In this document: positions 26,129 through 34,638 of the stretch, piece by piece
Position numbering within the stretch: position 1 is the first letter of the stretch
Layout of the letters: each line of letters starts with the position of its first letter
From: Planctomycetaceae bacterium
GTDB taxonomy: Bacteria > Planctomycetota > Planctomycetia > Pirellulales > Pirellulaceae
Direction of reading: 5' to 3'
NCBI GenBank assembly: GCA_021298315.1
Contig: JAJTFC010000016.1
Coordinates: forward strand, 1-57,779
DNA length: 57,779 bases
Notes under the pieces: generated by a model
The model's input: only the letters and a program-made list of their open reading frames with translations
What the model was told of the DNA's origin: nothing
The model's database searches: none
Program-made: the position numbers and the translations under genes

Positions 26129-26785
26129 ATGGTAAAGCCGTTGGTTTTTGTAATGGGTGCCGGGGGGCATGCCAAGATGGTCATCGAGGCACTTGTCTCG
26201 ATGCACCAATACGAGCTCTATGGGTGCTTGGATACCGAGTCCACTGCCGAGAGCCTTTTAGGATTCCCGATCTTTCCCGAGAACTCGGAGACATTGGGGA
26301 GGTTGCTTGATGCCAAAGCCCAAGCATTGGTTGCTCTAGGGGACAACAAGCTTCGCCAACGAGTGACATTGAAGCTTGAAGCCCTCGGCTTTTCCTTTGC
26401 CACTGCAATCGCGCAGAGTGCTTATGTTTCTCCTTGGGCCCAGGTGGGTTCGGGCACGGTGATTATGCCCAAGGCGGTCGTTGGAGTATCGGCCAAGATT
26501 GGCCGGGGAGTTGTGCTCAATACGGCCAGTTCCGTCGATCACGACGTAAATATCGGAGACTTTGTGCACGTGGCACCGGGGTGTCATTTGGCAGGCAATG
26601 TTCAAGTCGATTCAGGAGCGATGCTTGGGATAGGCACATGCGTGATCCCCCAGCGGCACATTGGGGCTTGGGCCATCCTTGGAGCCAACTCGACGGTAGT
26701 CAGGGATGTTCCTGCCGGGACAACTTATATCGGCACACCTGCTAGGCAATTGTCGGCCGGAAACGGTCCAACTCGGGAACCCTAG
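26129..26785 (+). CDS. NeuD/PglD-type sugar O- or N-acyltransferase
   Basis: 218-residue acyltransferase with a left-handed beta-helix. The N-terminal nucleotide-sugar part opens with PLVFVMGAGGHAKMVIEAL. The hexapeptide repeats run from AYVSPWAQVGSGTVIMPKAV to DVPAGTTYIGTPARQL. The catalytic His is likely in SSVDHDVNIGDFVH. Members acetylate amino-sugar nucleotides or sialic acid precursors during surface glycan synthesis. The start at 26129 (MVKPLVF) is chosen because earlier codons lie outside the family. The next gene, a GNAT acetyltransferase, starts 20 bases after the stop, suggesting an operon. Confidence 0.85.
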   Translation: MVKPLVFVMGAGGHAKMVIEALVSMHQYELYGCLDTESTAESLLGFPIFPENSETLGRLLDAKAQALVALGDNKLRQRVTLKLEALGFSFATAIAQSAYVSPWAQVGSGTVIMPKAVVGVSAKIGRGVVLNTASSVDHDVNIGDFVHVAPGCHLAGNVQVDSGAMLGIGTCVIPQRHIGAWAILGANSTVVRDVPAGTTYIGTPARQLSAGNGPTREP

Positions 26786-26804
26786 ACGGAGCATTGCGAA
26801 TCTG

Positions 26805-27374
26805 ATGGGTATTTCGCGATCGGTATTTATCAAACGCTATCGGATGCAGATTGAATTGGCTCAGCATATGCCATGGATTTCCGCTCCTTCGATGGAGTCT
26901 GATTCGCTTCAATGGCTTTCATGGCATCCGAAACTTGTCCATCAGCATGCTCAGGTCAAGTGGGAGAGTTTTCGCCAAGAGATGGACGGAAATGTCTTCC
27001 CAAGTCTGGCTAGCCGCGAGGGTTGCCGGCAACTGATGCGAGAGCTATCGACCAAGAGCAACTTTGTACCAGAGACAACTTGGTTAGCAACTAGCAATGA
27101 GATGTTAGGCAAGGACAAGGGAGTCGGCACGATTCAAGGTTTGCGATCCGGGCCGGGACATGGAGCGATCCAGAACATCGGTGTTGTCGAGGCCTGGCGT
27201 GGCCGCGGGGTTGGCAAAGAACTCATTCGCCGCGCGCTGCGGGGCTTTTACTTAACAGGCTGTCGCATGGTGACCCTGGAGGTCACGACGCACAACTTTC
27301 GGGCCATCGAGCTTTACGAATCGGTCGGCTTTACGACCATAGAGACGCTCTACAAGTACAGCCTCGGTGGATAA
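26805..27374 (+). CDS. GNAT family N-acetyltransferase
   Basis: 189-residue protein with a C-terminal acetyl-CoA binding fold: IQNIGVVEAWRGRGVGKELI carries the motif-A loop (R/Q-x-x-G-x-G), followed by TGCRMVTLEVTTHNFRAIEL and YESVGFTTIETLYKY, the usual motif B. The N-terminal third is variable, and its function is open. The start at 26805 (MGISRSVF) sits just after the upstream gene; a longer frame overlapping that gene is unlikely. The last codons, Leu-Gly-Gly-stop, form one arm of the palindrome shared with hemA. Confidence 0.85.
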   Translation: MGISRSVFIKRYRMQIELAQHMPWISAPSMESDSLQWLSWHPKLVHQHAQVKWESFRQEMDGNVFPSLASREGCRQLMRELSTKSNFVPETTWLATSNEMLGKDKGVGTIQGLRSGPGHGAIQNIGVVEAWRGRGVGKELIRRALRGFYLTGCRMVTLEVTTHNFRAIELYESVGFTTIETLYKYSLGG

Positions 27375-27408
27375 AGCATCGTCACGTTGCGACGGTTTAT
27401 CCACCGAG
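27363..27408. terminator. Bidirectional palindrome joining the ends of the GNAT and hemA genes
   Basis: CTCGGTGGATAAA at 27363-27375 and its exact complement TTTATCCACCGAG at 27396-27408 form a 13-bp stem; a smaller inner stem CGTC/GACG lies in the 20-base loop. Both arms contain coding sequence: each convergent gene ends GGT-GGA-TAA, so both proteins end Leu-Gly-Gly. The T-runs of a classical intrinsic terminator are short (TTTA), so termination is likely but unproven. Confidence 0.6.
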
Positions 27409-28677
27409 CTTAAAGAGTCTACGAATCGATTTGGCTAACGATTCGCGATGATCCTCATGAGGCGCTTCACGGAGCGATTGCAGTGGTCCATGGAGTAGTT
27501 TGTTAATGACTCGATCGACCGCCTGATGGATTTCCTGTTGCACTTGAGGACTTAGTTCTTGCAAAGCCTGTTTTCCAAAGAGTCTTTGCAATTCGGAATC
27601 CCGAATCGCCACGGCTTGATCTTTCAAGGCTCGGATGGTGTCGGAGGATTGCCTCAGATCCCAGTCGGCCATGAGTCGCTGGACTTCTTCCTCGATGATT
27701 TTTCTGGCTTTGGGGAGTTGCTGCTTGCGGAAAGTTTCATTGCGTTGGCAGACGCTTTGGAGATCATCGACCGAATAGAGGTACACACTCGGGAGCCTTC
27801 CGATCGAGGCTTCAAAGTCACGCGGAACAGCAAGATCGAGAATGAGCAGATTGCCTCGATTACGTTTGGCTAGGATGGATCGCATGCGGGCCTCGGTGAC
27901 GATCGGTTCGACCGCACCGGTGGTACTGACGACCAAGTCGGCCTCGACCAAGAGTCCATCTAAGGATTCCCAAGGTTGGGCTTTGAGTTGGTACTCTTGA
28001 GCGACTGCTTTCGCGCGTTCGAAGGATCGATTGATGATGTCGATGTTCTTAGCGTTTGCATCGATCAAGTACTGGAGGGTTTCGACCCCCATTTCGCCAC
28101 TACCGATGACGACGATCTTCTTGTCATCGAAGCGTTCGTAGAACTCTGAGGCTACTTCGCTGACCGCAACGCTCGGAACACTTACTCGCCTGCGGTGGAT
28201 TTCTGTTTCGCTGGTGACTCTTTTGGAGACTTGGTTGGCATGCTGAAAGAGCGAATGCATCACCGAACCGGCGGATCCTTCGAGTTTGGATCGATCGTAA
28301 GCGTCTCTGACCTGTGCGGGAATCTGAGATTCACCGACCACGAGCGAATCGATACTGCTGACAACGCTAAAGAGGTGTTCGATGGCTAGCCGATCCTCTC
28401 GGACTCGGAAGTGATCTTGGACGGTGCGAAGCGCAATGCTGTGAAAATCCGATAGCAGAAGCTCGAGTTCCTCGGCCGTAGCAATCTTGTCCTGTTCGTG
28501 TGAACCGCAATAGAGTTCGACACGATTGCAGGTATTGATCAAAACGACCTCGCCTTCGGGGTACCGCTCCTTAAGAAGCGCCAGAACCTGGGTGACTTGG
28601 TCGGACGAAAATGCAACTTGCTCACGAATCTCTAGGGGCGTTTCGTGGTGAGAGCAACCTATCATTCGCAGTTTCAT
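27397..28677 (-). CDS. hemA: Glutamyl-tRNA reductase
   Basis: First enzyme of the C5 haem pathway: reduces Glu-tRNA to glutamate-1-semialdehyde. 426 residues. The catalytic cysteine is C50 in INTCNRVELY. The substrate-binding SSIDSLVVGESQIPAQVRDAY and the NADPH domain KIVVIGSGEMGVETLQYL are present, followed by the helical dimerisation part. The start at 28677 (MKLRMIGCSHHETPLEIRE) is chosen from the family's usual N-terminus and because it overlaps the stop of the upstream ccsA/hemX-like gene as ATGA. The upstream 45 codons in frame are not part of the protein. The gene ends in the shared palindrome. Confidence 0.95.
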   Translation of the reverse strand: MKLRMIGCSHHETPLEIREQVAFSSDQVTQVLALLKERYPEGEVVLINTCNRVELYCGSHEQDKIATAEELELLLSDFHSIALRTVQDHFRVREDRLAIEHLFSVVSSIDSLVVGESQIPAQVRDAYDRSKLEGSAGSVMHSLFQHANQVSKRVTSETEIHRRRVSVPSVAVSEVASEFYERFDDKKIVVIGSGEMGVETLQYLIDANAKNIDIINRSFERAKAVAQEYQLKAQPWESLDGLLVEADLVVSTTGAVEPIVTEARMRSILAKRNRGNLLILDLAVPRDFEASIGRLPSVYLYSVDDLQSVCQRNETFRKQQLPKARKIIEEEVQRLMADWDLRQSSDTIRALKDQAVAIRDSELQRLFGKQALQELSPQVQQEIHQAVDRVINKLLHGPLQSLREAPHEDHRESLAKSIRRLFKLGG

Positions 28678-29561
28678 GCGTCCACCCGAACCAGCACATG
28701 CAATTGCGATTGTTTGGAACCGGTATTGCTCGCTCCATGCGGGGCCGATACGACGGCCGCCAGCGCTGCGACGACGATGGCAAACGAGAGGATATTCAAG
28801 GCAGCCGTCCACTGGCCTTTACCGCGAGTCGAGGATATTTTCTGCGCTACGGCTGCGATACATAACCAAATAAAGAGTGCAGTAGTCAGCAGGATACCCC
28901 GATCGGTCCAGGCGACAAATCCATCGCGGGTGAAATTCATGATAGCTCCTGAGATCACGCCAAAGCCGATGGCTGCAGCACTCCCAAGGATGCAGTTTCG
29001 ACCCATTTGCTGCAAGTATTCCAAAGATGGCAAACGAAAGTTCCACCCTATGGCTGGGGATCGTTTGAGCTTCCAGGCATGCACGAAGTACATCACCGCC
29101 GAAGCAAAACCCAAGGCTACAAGAATCGTTCCGATAAGCATGGCCATCGAATGGACCATGCGCCAAAAAGTGACCGTCGATGTCGCTCGACCGATTGGGC
29201 TTTCTGATGGAAAGACTACTGCCAGGCCCACAAGAATCAGAATCAATGGCAAAAGAAAAAGTCCGATCTGTTTATCGGATCGCCTCCAGAGCATCACGCT
29301 ATATGCCATCGAGATAATCCATGCAGCGACGATCGACCAATCGCCCCAGGTCTTGAGATATCGCAACCCCTGCTCGTGCAGAGCACTTTGAAAGACCAAG
29401 TCCACCAGATAAAGCGTGTGGGTAAGCCATGCTATAAGGAACATCCCAACAGAGAGCCTGATGATCCACCTGCGTGTCGAGTCGCTCGATGAAGCGAAGC
29501 GAAAAGTTTCCAGCACCAGAACCAGCAGATAGGCGATTAGGAAACAAGTCGCATTAGGCAT
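28674..29561 (-). CDS. CcsA/HemX-like cytochrome c assembly membrane protein
   Basis: 295 residues with about eight transmembrane segments, for example CFLIAYLLVLVLETFRF, IRLSVGMFLIAWLTHTLYLV, WSIVAAWIISMAYSVML, IGLFLLPLILILVGLAVVF and ILLTTALFIWLCIAAVA. It has the CcsA/CcmC-type order of helices and conserved-looking His residues (WLTHTLY; VHSMAML; YFVHAW) that could handle haem. Its place directly before hemA with overlapping codons matches the HemX class, which influences HemA levels in Bacillus. A role in haem export/assembly or as a HemA regulator cannot be told apart from sequence. Confidence 0.8.
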   Translation of the reverse strand: MPNATCFLIAYLLVLVLETFRFASSSDSTRRWIIRLSVGMFLIAWLTHTLYLVDLVFQSALHEQGLRYLKTWGDWSIVAAWIISMAYSVMLWRRSDKQIGLFLLPLILILVGLAVVFPSESPIGRATSTVTFWRMVHSMAMLIGTILVALGFASAVMYFVHAWKLKRSPAIGWNFRLPSLEYLQQMGRNCILGSAAAIGFGVISGAIMNFTRDGFVAWTDRGILLTTALFIWLCIAAVAQKISSTRGKGQWTAALNILSFAIVVAALAAVVSAPHGASNTGSKQSQLHVLVRVDA

Positions 29562-29593
29562 TTTGGGGAAACTCCTGGGGAACGGCTGGTCTC

Positions 29594-29628
29594 AAAAAAA
29601 AATCCCCGTGCTTGTACTGCACAGGGAT
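29594..29628 (-). terminator. Intrinsic terminator of the acidic-protein gene
   Basis: On the minus strand a stem built from 29619-29628 and 29602-29611 (GCACAGGGAT/ATCCCCGTGC on the plus strand, one mismatch) has a 7-base loop and is followed by nine T residues (complement of the A-run at 29594-29602). It lies about 50 bases past the stop of the acidic gene and separates it from the ccsA-like/hemA operon, which starts at 29561. Confidence 0.85.
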
Positions 29629-29675
29629 CGTTTATCGCCAGAGAACGAAAAAGCTAATCGTTCGCCAAAGACCGA

Positions 29676-30101
29676 TCAATCCCAGTCTTCGTCTTCGTCT
29701 TCTTCCTCTTCTCCGTCATCATCATCCCAATCATCCTCGTCATCGTCCCAATCATCCTCTTCTTCGTCCTCTTCCTCTTCTTCGTCTTCGTCCCCCTCGA
29801 CTTCTTCCCACTCGTCGTCCTCTACGTCTTCATCCTCTTCGTACTCGTCGTCCTCTTCCTCTTCTTCGTCTTCAAATTCCTCTTCATCTTCGAATTCTTC
29901 TTCGTCTTCGAATTCCTCGTCGTCTTCGAGATCCTCGTCCTCTTGATCTTCGTCCTCGAAGTCGTCATCATCATCGGCCATGACTATCTCGGAATCCATA
30001 TCCGACCAATGAAAGTCGAGCCAGTCGACATCACGCGATGCGCTAGCAGCGGTCGTCTTCTTCACGGTGATTGTCTCTTTCACGGTGATTGTCTTTTTCA
30101 T
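29676..30101 (-). CDS. Extremely acidic low-complexity protein
   Basis: 141 residues, not assigned to a family. The N-terminus MKKTITVKETITVKKTTAAS is basic and contains a direct repeat. Residues 23-41 (RDVDWLDFHWSDMDSEIVM) look like a small ordered patch. The last 100 residues contain about 84 Asp or Glu, with repeats of EEFED and scattered Trp. No signal peptide is obvious. It has its own terminator and a clear start, and codons mix GAA/GAG and GAC/GAT freely, so it is a protein-coding gene rather than a simple triplet repeat. Such tails can bind metal cations, basic proteins or nucleic-acid-binding proteins; no function can be claimed. The plus-strand poly-Ser frame here is its shadow. Confidence 0.75.
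   Translation of the reverse strand: MKKTITVKETITVKKTTAASASRDVDWLDFHWSDMDSEIVMADDDDDFEDEDQEDEDLEDDEEFEDEEEFEDEEEFEDEEEEEDDEYEEDEDVEDDEWEEVEGDEDEEEEEDEEEDDWDDDEDDWDDDDGEEEEDEDEDWD
30061..30094. repeat. 16-base tandem repeat in the start of the acidic gene
   Basis: TTCACGGTGATTGTCT at 30061-30076 is repeated exactly at 30079-30094, an 18-base period (six codons). It encodes the doubled TITVK(E/K) in the N-terminus of the acidic protein. It is an in-frame duplication. Confidence 0.85.
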
Positions 30102-30278
30102 GGGGACACCTTGTTATTCTTTTCGAGAGTTGTTCTCTTGGTCGGTTGAATTTTGCGCGGTCCAATCTGACCACCTAAATGTAACTTCCGATTCGATGGG
30201 GCAATCTATCCATCAAAGCATCGAACTTCAATATCTGATAGGTAAAAAATCTGCCGGAAAAATATCTGCCGATTGAAA

Positions 30279-30908
30279 TTACCTTTCAGACGGTTCGTCG
30301 GTCAAACTGATCCGGATCCTAGAAGCAATTTCTGACTCTTGCTGAAGAATTTTTTGGAAGCGAGGGAGATTTTCGATGGTTTTCAATCCAAATAGCTTCA
30401 AAAAAGCCTTGGTCGTCTCGTAGAGAAAGGGCCTGCCGAGATCCTCCTCGCGCCCAGAAATCCTCACTAAATCCCGCTGGATCAACTGCCGGAGCACTTC
30501 GTCGCAGGCTACTCCCCGGATCGACTCGATCTCGGCCCGGATGATTGGTTGGCGGTAAGCGACGATCGAGAGGGTTTCGAGCATAGCCGGGCTCAGGAGT
30601 TGTTCGCCAGGGACTTGGTCGGATCTTCTTATCCAAAGCGCAAACTGTTTTCGGGTAAGCAGTTGCAGTCCTCCGGCAACCTCCTCGATCCTGTAGGCTC
30701 GGCCCTGTTGATCGTACTTTTGATTCAAGTGCACCACGGCTGTGCGGACTGCAGTTGGATCGGGAAAACCTGTCAGTACGCCAAGCTGCTTGGCCGGGAT
30801 CGGTTCGTTGACAACCATCAAAACCGCTTCCAAAAGTCGCACATCGGCTGGACTATCCGGAGAAACTTCCTCCCGCGAAGGCTCTTTCTTACGTTTCCAC
30901 CAAGCCAC
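30279..30908 (-). CDS. scpB: Segregation and condensation protein B
   Basis: Partner of SMC and ScpA in the chromosome condensation complex, here 209 residues. It has the two winged-helix parts: VRLLEAVLMVVNEPIPAKQL and LLSPAMLETLSIVAYRQPII, with RAEIESIRGVACDEVLRQL and GREEDLGRPFLYETT, the usual ScpB blocks. The N-terminal WWKRKKEPSREE is a charged leader. smc lies about 8 kb away on the other strand (38972-42631); scpA is not in this window. Confidence 0.92.
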   Translation of the reverse strand: MAWWKRKKEPSREEVSPDSPADVRLLEAVLMVVNEPIPAKQLGVLTGFPDPTAVRTAVVHLNQKYDQQGRAYRIEEVAGGLQLLTRKQFALWIRRSDQVPGEQLLSPAMLETLSIVAYRQPIIRAEIESIRGVACDEVLRQLIQRDLVRISGREEDLGRPFLYETTKAFLKLFGLKTIENLPRFQKILQQESEIASRIRISLTDEPSER

Positions 30909-31022
30909 CGGATTACCCTTGTTAATAAAACGTTAAGCTCGCGAATGACCAATCTCCCCCTTACAATACCAGCCAAGGATCAGTCAAACCAAGATGGATT
31001 TGCAAAGTCGGGGGGAGTTTCC

Positions 31023-31742
31023 ATGAGCACTGCAAGTGGCCAATCTGTCAGGTCGACATCGCCGGTTGCCAATACGGCAAGGCTTCGGAGAAGGCCTGGG
31101 CGTGCCCTGATGTTCTTGATGATCCTGCTGTCGATGATTATTGGATTGGTCGTTGTTGTCTTATTCTGCTACACCAGCGGTGAGGAGTTCAATCCGTCGA
31201 ATTTTCAGACACGCAGTTTCTTGGTCTATCGTATCCCGGGAACGAATTTGCAGTTCCTACCAACATTTCGCCAGTCGACCGGATCGACAGTTCCCTCAGA
31301 GGTCTTGAGAAACCTAAACGCTTCTGCACCCGCCTCGGGTTGGCACATCGCGAAATCCGATTCCTACGGTGGAGAATTTTTTCCCGCCGGTTTGCTCCTC
31401 AAGGCGCTCGGACGCACCGACACCGATTGGAATCTTTACTGGGATGGTTGGTCCAAGAGTCATGCTAAGCTTGCCGCAGTGCTGTGGCCAACGATCCAGT
31501 CGATGGCGATGGGTCAGCTTTACAACGAGATCCCAGAGACCCTTAGATTTGCAGAGGGTTACCAAGGTTCGCCAGAGGCGTTTGCCAAAGAGCTACATAT
31601 GGAAATCCATCGGCTCGTCGAGCGACGTAAAGAGATCTACGAGACGGCCAAGGAACGCCCATCGGGAAGTGCAGCCCTGGATCAATGTATTCCAGAGTGG
31701 AGAGACGTTCAAAAGTGGCTCGATGCGCACCCGATCCCGTAG
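31023..31742 (+). CDS. Single-pass membrane protein of unknown function
   Basis: 239 residues, not recognised. The start at 31023 is set by a strong ribosome-binding site GGGGGAG (31011-31017) five bases ahead; an upstream in-frame ATG at 30945 lacks one. The N-terminus is Ser/Arg-rich (RLRRRPGRALM), followed by one hydrophobic segment (FLMILLSMIIGLVVVVLFCY) near residues 30-50. The outer part (residues 55-239) shows FLVYRIPGTNLQFLPTF, GEFFPAGLLLKALGRTDTDW and WPTIQSMAMGQLYNEIPE, with no known motif. It diverges from scpB and converges on the PVC haem gene. Confidence 0.65.
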   Translation: MSTASGQSVRSTSPVANTARLRRRPGRALMFLMILLSMIIGLVVVVLFCYTSGEEFNPSNFQTRSFLVYRIPGTNLQFLPTFRQSTGSTVPSEVLRNLNASAPASGWHIAKSDSYGGEFFPAGLLLKALGRTDTDWNLYWDGWSKSHAKLAAVLWPTIQSMAMGQLYNEIPETLRFAEGYQGSPEAFAKELHMEIHRLVERRKEIYETAKERPSGSAALDQCIPEWRDVQKWLDAHPIP

Positions 31743-31761
31743 AACGCAAAACTTCTGAAGC

Positions 31762-34236
31762 TTACGAACCCTGGATCAGGAACTCTAGCAAATCGCGTAC
31801 TTCTAGATCGCTCAGTGCATCCAGCAAACCGCTTGGCATCATCGATGATCTGAGCTCTTTTCGATATTCGATATCGCGCTTCTGAAAGGTGATCTCTTGG
31901 CCATAGTTGTTGCGGTAGACTTCGTTGCTCGATGATCGAAGAAGGATTCCCGTGAACTCTGTACCATCGGCCAGTTGCAAGAGAGTCGTATAGAACTGGG
32001 GTGCTACCTCTCGATTCGGTTCTAAGATCGATGCAAGAATTTCTCTTCGGCTACCTTGTTTGGAGATCAAGCTCAAGTCCGGTCCGACCACATTGCCTCT
32101 TCCATTGTATCGATGGCATTGTGCGCAAGCGGCCCCGGCAACATGAAAGAAAATTCTCCGCCCAGCCTGCGGATCGGCTTTACCCTCGAGAGCATCGATA
32201 CGGCTGAGCCACTCATCGACGCTTCTCGATGGTTTGGATGGATCAGCTTGAGTGGGATTTGGGATCCAACCGCTTTGACAGGCGACCCGCTGAGCTTCGC
32301 GACCTAATGGGGTATTTGGATTACCTGCCAGTTGTTCGACTAGGTTCTTGATTTCTGCATCGGCTGTGCCGATCAGACCGGCCAAGGCGTCTATTCGAAC
32401 CGACTCATCGAGCGATTCGAGTTTGAGGATATCTCCCAAAATCTTTTGGGATTCCTGATCCTTTCGCAGGGCCAAGGTCCGGACGACTTCAATCGTCAAT
32501 TCAGGGTTGTTTCGATCGAGCAAATTTTTCAATGCGTCGAGACTAAGGCTCTCGTTGCCCGGTGGTGCCAAACGCAGAGCATAAGCTGCAATGCGGGGTG
32601 GGGTTTGAGGGTTGGTGATCCTCTCGATGAGCATCTTCGCATCGGTAACTCCCTGGCTGGGTTTTCCATGGAGCGTATTGATCGTTGCGAGTGCCGCTTC
32701 GAAAAGCCTATAGTCGAGCTTGGGATCCTCGAGCATGGCTTGAACATCGGCTAAGTATTCCTTCCAAACCGCATCGGCGATCCACCGAAGTGCTTCGAAC
32801 CGGATCTCTGGATCCTCATCGGGCCACATCAGTTTGACCCAGCGAGGATCATCGAGATTTTCTTTCCGCATGGCAGCAAATGCCGATACCCGGCGTTTGG
32901 CAGGGAGTGTGCGCCAATGGTCTTGGCTCCAGTCTTTTGCGATTCTTCCCAGAGCCATTTGCGCCGCATCGGCCAGGTACTTGTCGCTTCCTTCGATGAA
33001 TCCAAAAAGGGTCTCTTCGGCCAGCTCCTCTTGGCTCAAACCTTGTCCGGATCTAAGTCGATCGGCCAGCGTTGCTTCAGGGGTCTTCGTCGATGCCGAT
33101 CGGTCGAGCCAGCGAGCTTCGTCAGGATCGATTTGGAGTTTCCACAGACGGCCCAGTCCATGAAGTTCATAGGATGGGGAGACCCAATCGACAAAGTAGT
33201 ATTCCGTATCGCTTTTTCGAACCATGCCGGTGGGTCGAAACATGTCACTACCCCGAAGTAGTTCAATGCGATCGGCACCGAGCGTTGCACCTTGCCATTT
33301 CAATGGATAGTAATCGATGCAGTGATTGCTCCAAGAGGGAACTAGCACCCCAGAGCCCAGGCCGACGACCGCACAGGGGCCTTCGCCGCTGGAGTGGATC
33401 ATTCCGAGCGTTCCTCGCAGTTCCCCATTCCAGCAAACAAAAGGGTGAACCGGTGCGCTACCATAAACATATTGAAATCCATAATCTCCACCCTCAACGA
33501 TGTGGAGCAAACGGCAAGGTGGTCTGCTGCCCGGATCGTTCTCCGCAGCAAATAAAACTCCATCTCCCCGCATCCACAGTCCGAAGGGATTCCAAAAGCC
33601 CTTAGCGATCCGCCGCAGTCCCTTGCCATCTTTGCTGCAGTGAAAGACACCTCCTTCACCTCGACCTCGCAGGATATTCGAATCGCTACCATGGAGCGAC
33701 CAGTCCTTACCAAAATTTTCTCCAAGCGAAAAAATCAGCCCTCCATCATTGTGCCAAGTCATGCCGCTGAGCCCGTTATGGGGATAGTCGGCCTCGGTTT
33801 CCAAGCGAGCTATCAATTCCTGGGTGTCACCAACCCCATCGTTGTCACTGTCTTTAATTCGCAAGATTCGATCTCGCTGGGCGACGTACAGCCAACCATC
33901 TGGGCCGGATAAAAGCTGCATCGTCGTCTTGGTGTTGTTGTAATACACCCGACGGTTTTTCCCCTGGGGATCAAAAACCAAAATCTCATCGCTCTCGGGG
34001 CCTTGGTAACCGGCCGGTCTAAAATGGGTATGACAAGCGACAACCCAAAGGTTCCCTTGGGGATCCAAGTCGATTCCCGTTGGAGTGACCAAGTCTGGAT
34101 GTTCCGCAAGCAGCGTCACCTTGACTCCCGGCTCGAGCGTCACAACAGCCGGTGCCGTCTTGTCGAGCTCCTGCGAGAAAACCGCACAAGTCGAAAGGAT
34201 CACCCCCACGAACATCAATTCTCGCGATGAAAACAT
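31762..34236 (-). CDS. PVC-type propeller/HEAT/c-type haem protein
   Basis: 824-residue exported protein with the three-part architecture typical of Planctomycetes and Verrucomicrobia. After a signal peptide (LMFVGVILSTCAVFSQ), residues 25-400 form a membrane-bound-dehydrogenase-like beta-propeller related to sorbosone dehydrogenase (GVKVTLLAEHPDLVTPTGID, LSGPDGWLYVAQRDRILRI, FVDWVSPSYE). Residues 410-680 are HEAT-like helices. Near residue 700 a haem-binding domain carries CAQCH in VAGAACAQCHRYNGRG and ends LEFLIQGS. A periplasmic dehydrogenase that passes electrons to its own cytochrome is the usual proposal; the substrate is unknown. The start at 34236 fits the signal peptide. Confidence 0.9.
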   Translation of the reverse strand: MFSSRELMFVGVILSTCAVFSQELDKTAPAVVTLEPGVKVTLLAEHPDLVTPTGIDLDPQGNLWVVACHTHFRPAGYQGPESDEILVFDPQGKNRRVYYNNTKTTMQLLSGPDGWLYVAQRDRILRIKDSDNDGVGDTQELIARLETEADYPHNGLSGMTWHNDGGLIFSLGENFGKDWSLHGSDSNILRGRGEGGVFHCSKDGKGLRRIAKGFWNPFGLWMRGDGVLFAAENDPGSRPPCRLLHIVEGGDYGFQYVYGSAPVHPFVCWNGELRGTLGMIHSSGEGPCAVVGLGSGVLVPSWSNHCIDYYPLKWQGATLGADRIELLRGSDMFRPTGMVRKSDTEYYFVDWVSPSYELHGLGRLWKLQIDPDEARWLDRSASTKTPEATLADRLRSGQGLSQEELAEETLFGFIEGSDKYLADAAQMALGRIAKDWSQDHWRTLPAKRRVSAFAAMRKENLDDPRWVKLMWPDEDPEIRFEALRWIADAVWKEYLADVQAMLEDPKLDYRLFEAALATINTLHGKPSQGVTDAKMLIERITNPQTPPRIAAYALRLAPPGNESLSLDALKNLLDRNNPELTIEVVRTLALRKDQESQKILGDILKLESLDESVRIDALAGLIGTADAEIKNLVEQLAGNPNTPLGREAQRVACQSGWIPNPTQADPSKPSRSVDEWLSRIDALEGKADPQAGRRIFFHVAGAACAQCHRYNGRGNVVGPDLSLISKQGSRREILASILEPNREVAPQFYTTLLQLADGTEFTGILLRSSSNEVYRNNYGQEITFQKRDIEYRKELRSSMMPSGLLDALSDLEVRDLLEFLIQGS

Positions 34237-34380
34237 GACACGAACCTCAAGCCTCAACGGTTGCTCAATCTGGCCAGTAACTTACTCGCCCAACGACGCG
34301 AGATTTTAACGGCTAACAGACGCTGTGGCACCGTCGCAGTTCAAGCACAATTCCTTTTTGAGCTTCCGAGAGCATTTTGA

Positions 34381-34428
34381 GCAGTTAGAGGAAAAGGGCC
34401 TTTTGAGAGAGCCCTAGAAAAACAACTG
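34381..34428. terminator. Nested hairpin, possible terminator after tRNA-Gln
   Basis: An inner stem AGGGC/GCCCT (34395-34399 with 34411-34415) lies inside an outer stem GCAGTT/AACTGC (34381-34386 with 34423-34428). On the minus strand the inner stem is followed by TTTTCC. It could end the transcript that includes the tRNA or HtrA. The rest of 34237-34501 shows nothing recognisable and should hold the promoter of the PVC haem gene. Confidence 0.35.
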
Positions 34429-34501
34429 CTAGCGGATTGTCCAAAATCTTGGGCATCCGACGGTCACGCATCAGAACTAGTTGAAGGGACCGTGAAAGAA
34501 A

Positions 34502-34573
34502 CTACCCCGCTAGGACTCGAACCTAGAATAAAGGAACCAAAATCCCTTGTGTTGCCAATTACACCACGGGGCA
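34502..34573 (-). tRNA. tRNA-Gln (anticodon UUG)
   Basis: 72-nt cloverleaf read on the minus strand. Acceptor stem TGCCCCG pairs with CGGGGTA, leaving G as discriminator; D-stem GTGT/ACAC; anticodon stem AGGGA/TCCTT with loop TTTTGGT, giving anticodon TTG (UUG in RNA, Gln); T-arm CTAGG-TTCGAGT-CCTAG. CCA is not encoded. It lies 65 bases after htrA on the same strand. Confidence 0.95.
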
Positions 34574-34638
34574 AGGCAGATTAAGTCGCAAAAGTGTAGC
34601 CAGCCGACCCGGATGTGGCAACTGGAAACCAAGCTAAA

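Noticed and set aside
28645..29391. 248-residue open frame opposite the ccsA/hemX-like gene
   Set aside because: The minus-strand frame has clear membrane helices and is coupled to hemA; the plus frame is basic and featureless.
29563..29946. Poly-serine open frame on the plus strand
   Set aside because: It is the antisense shadow of the Asp/Glu codons of the acidic gene; it also spans that gene's terminator and has no ribosome-binding site.
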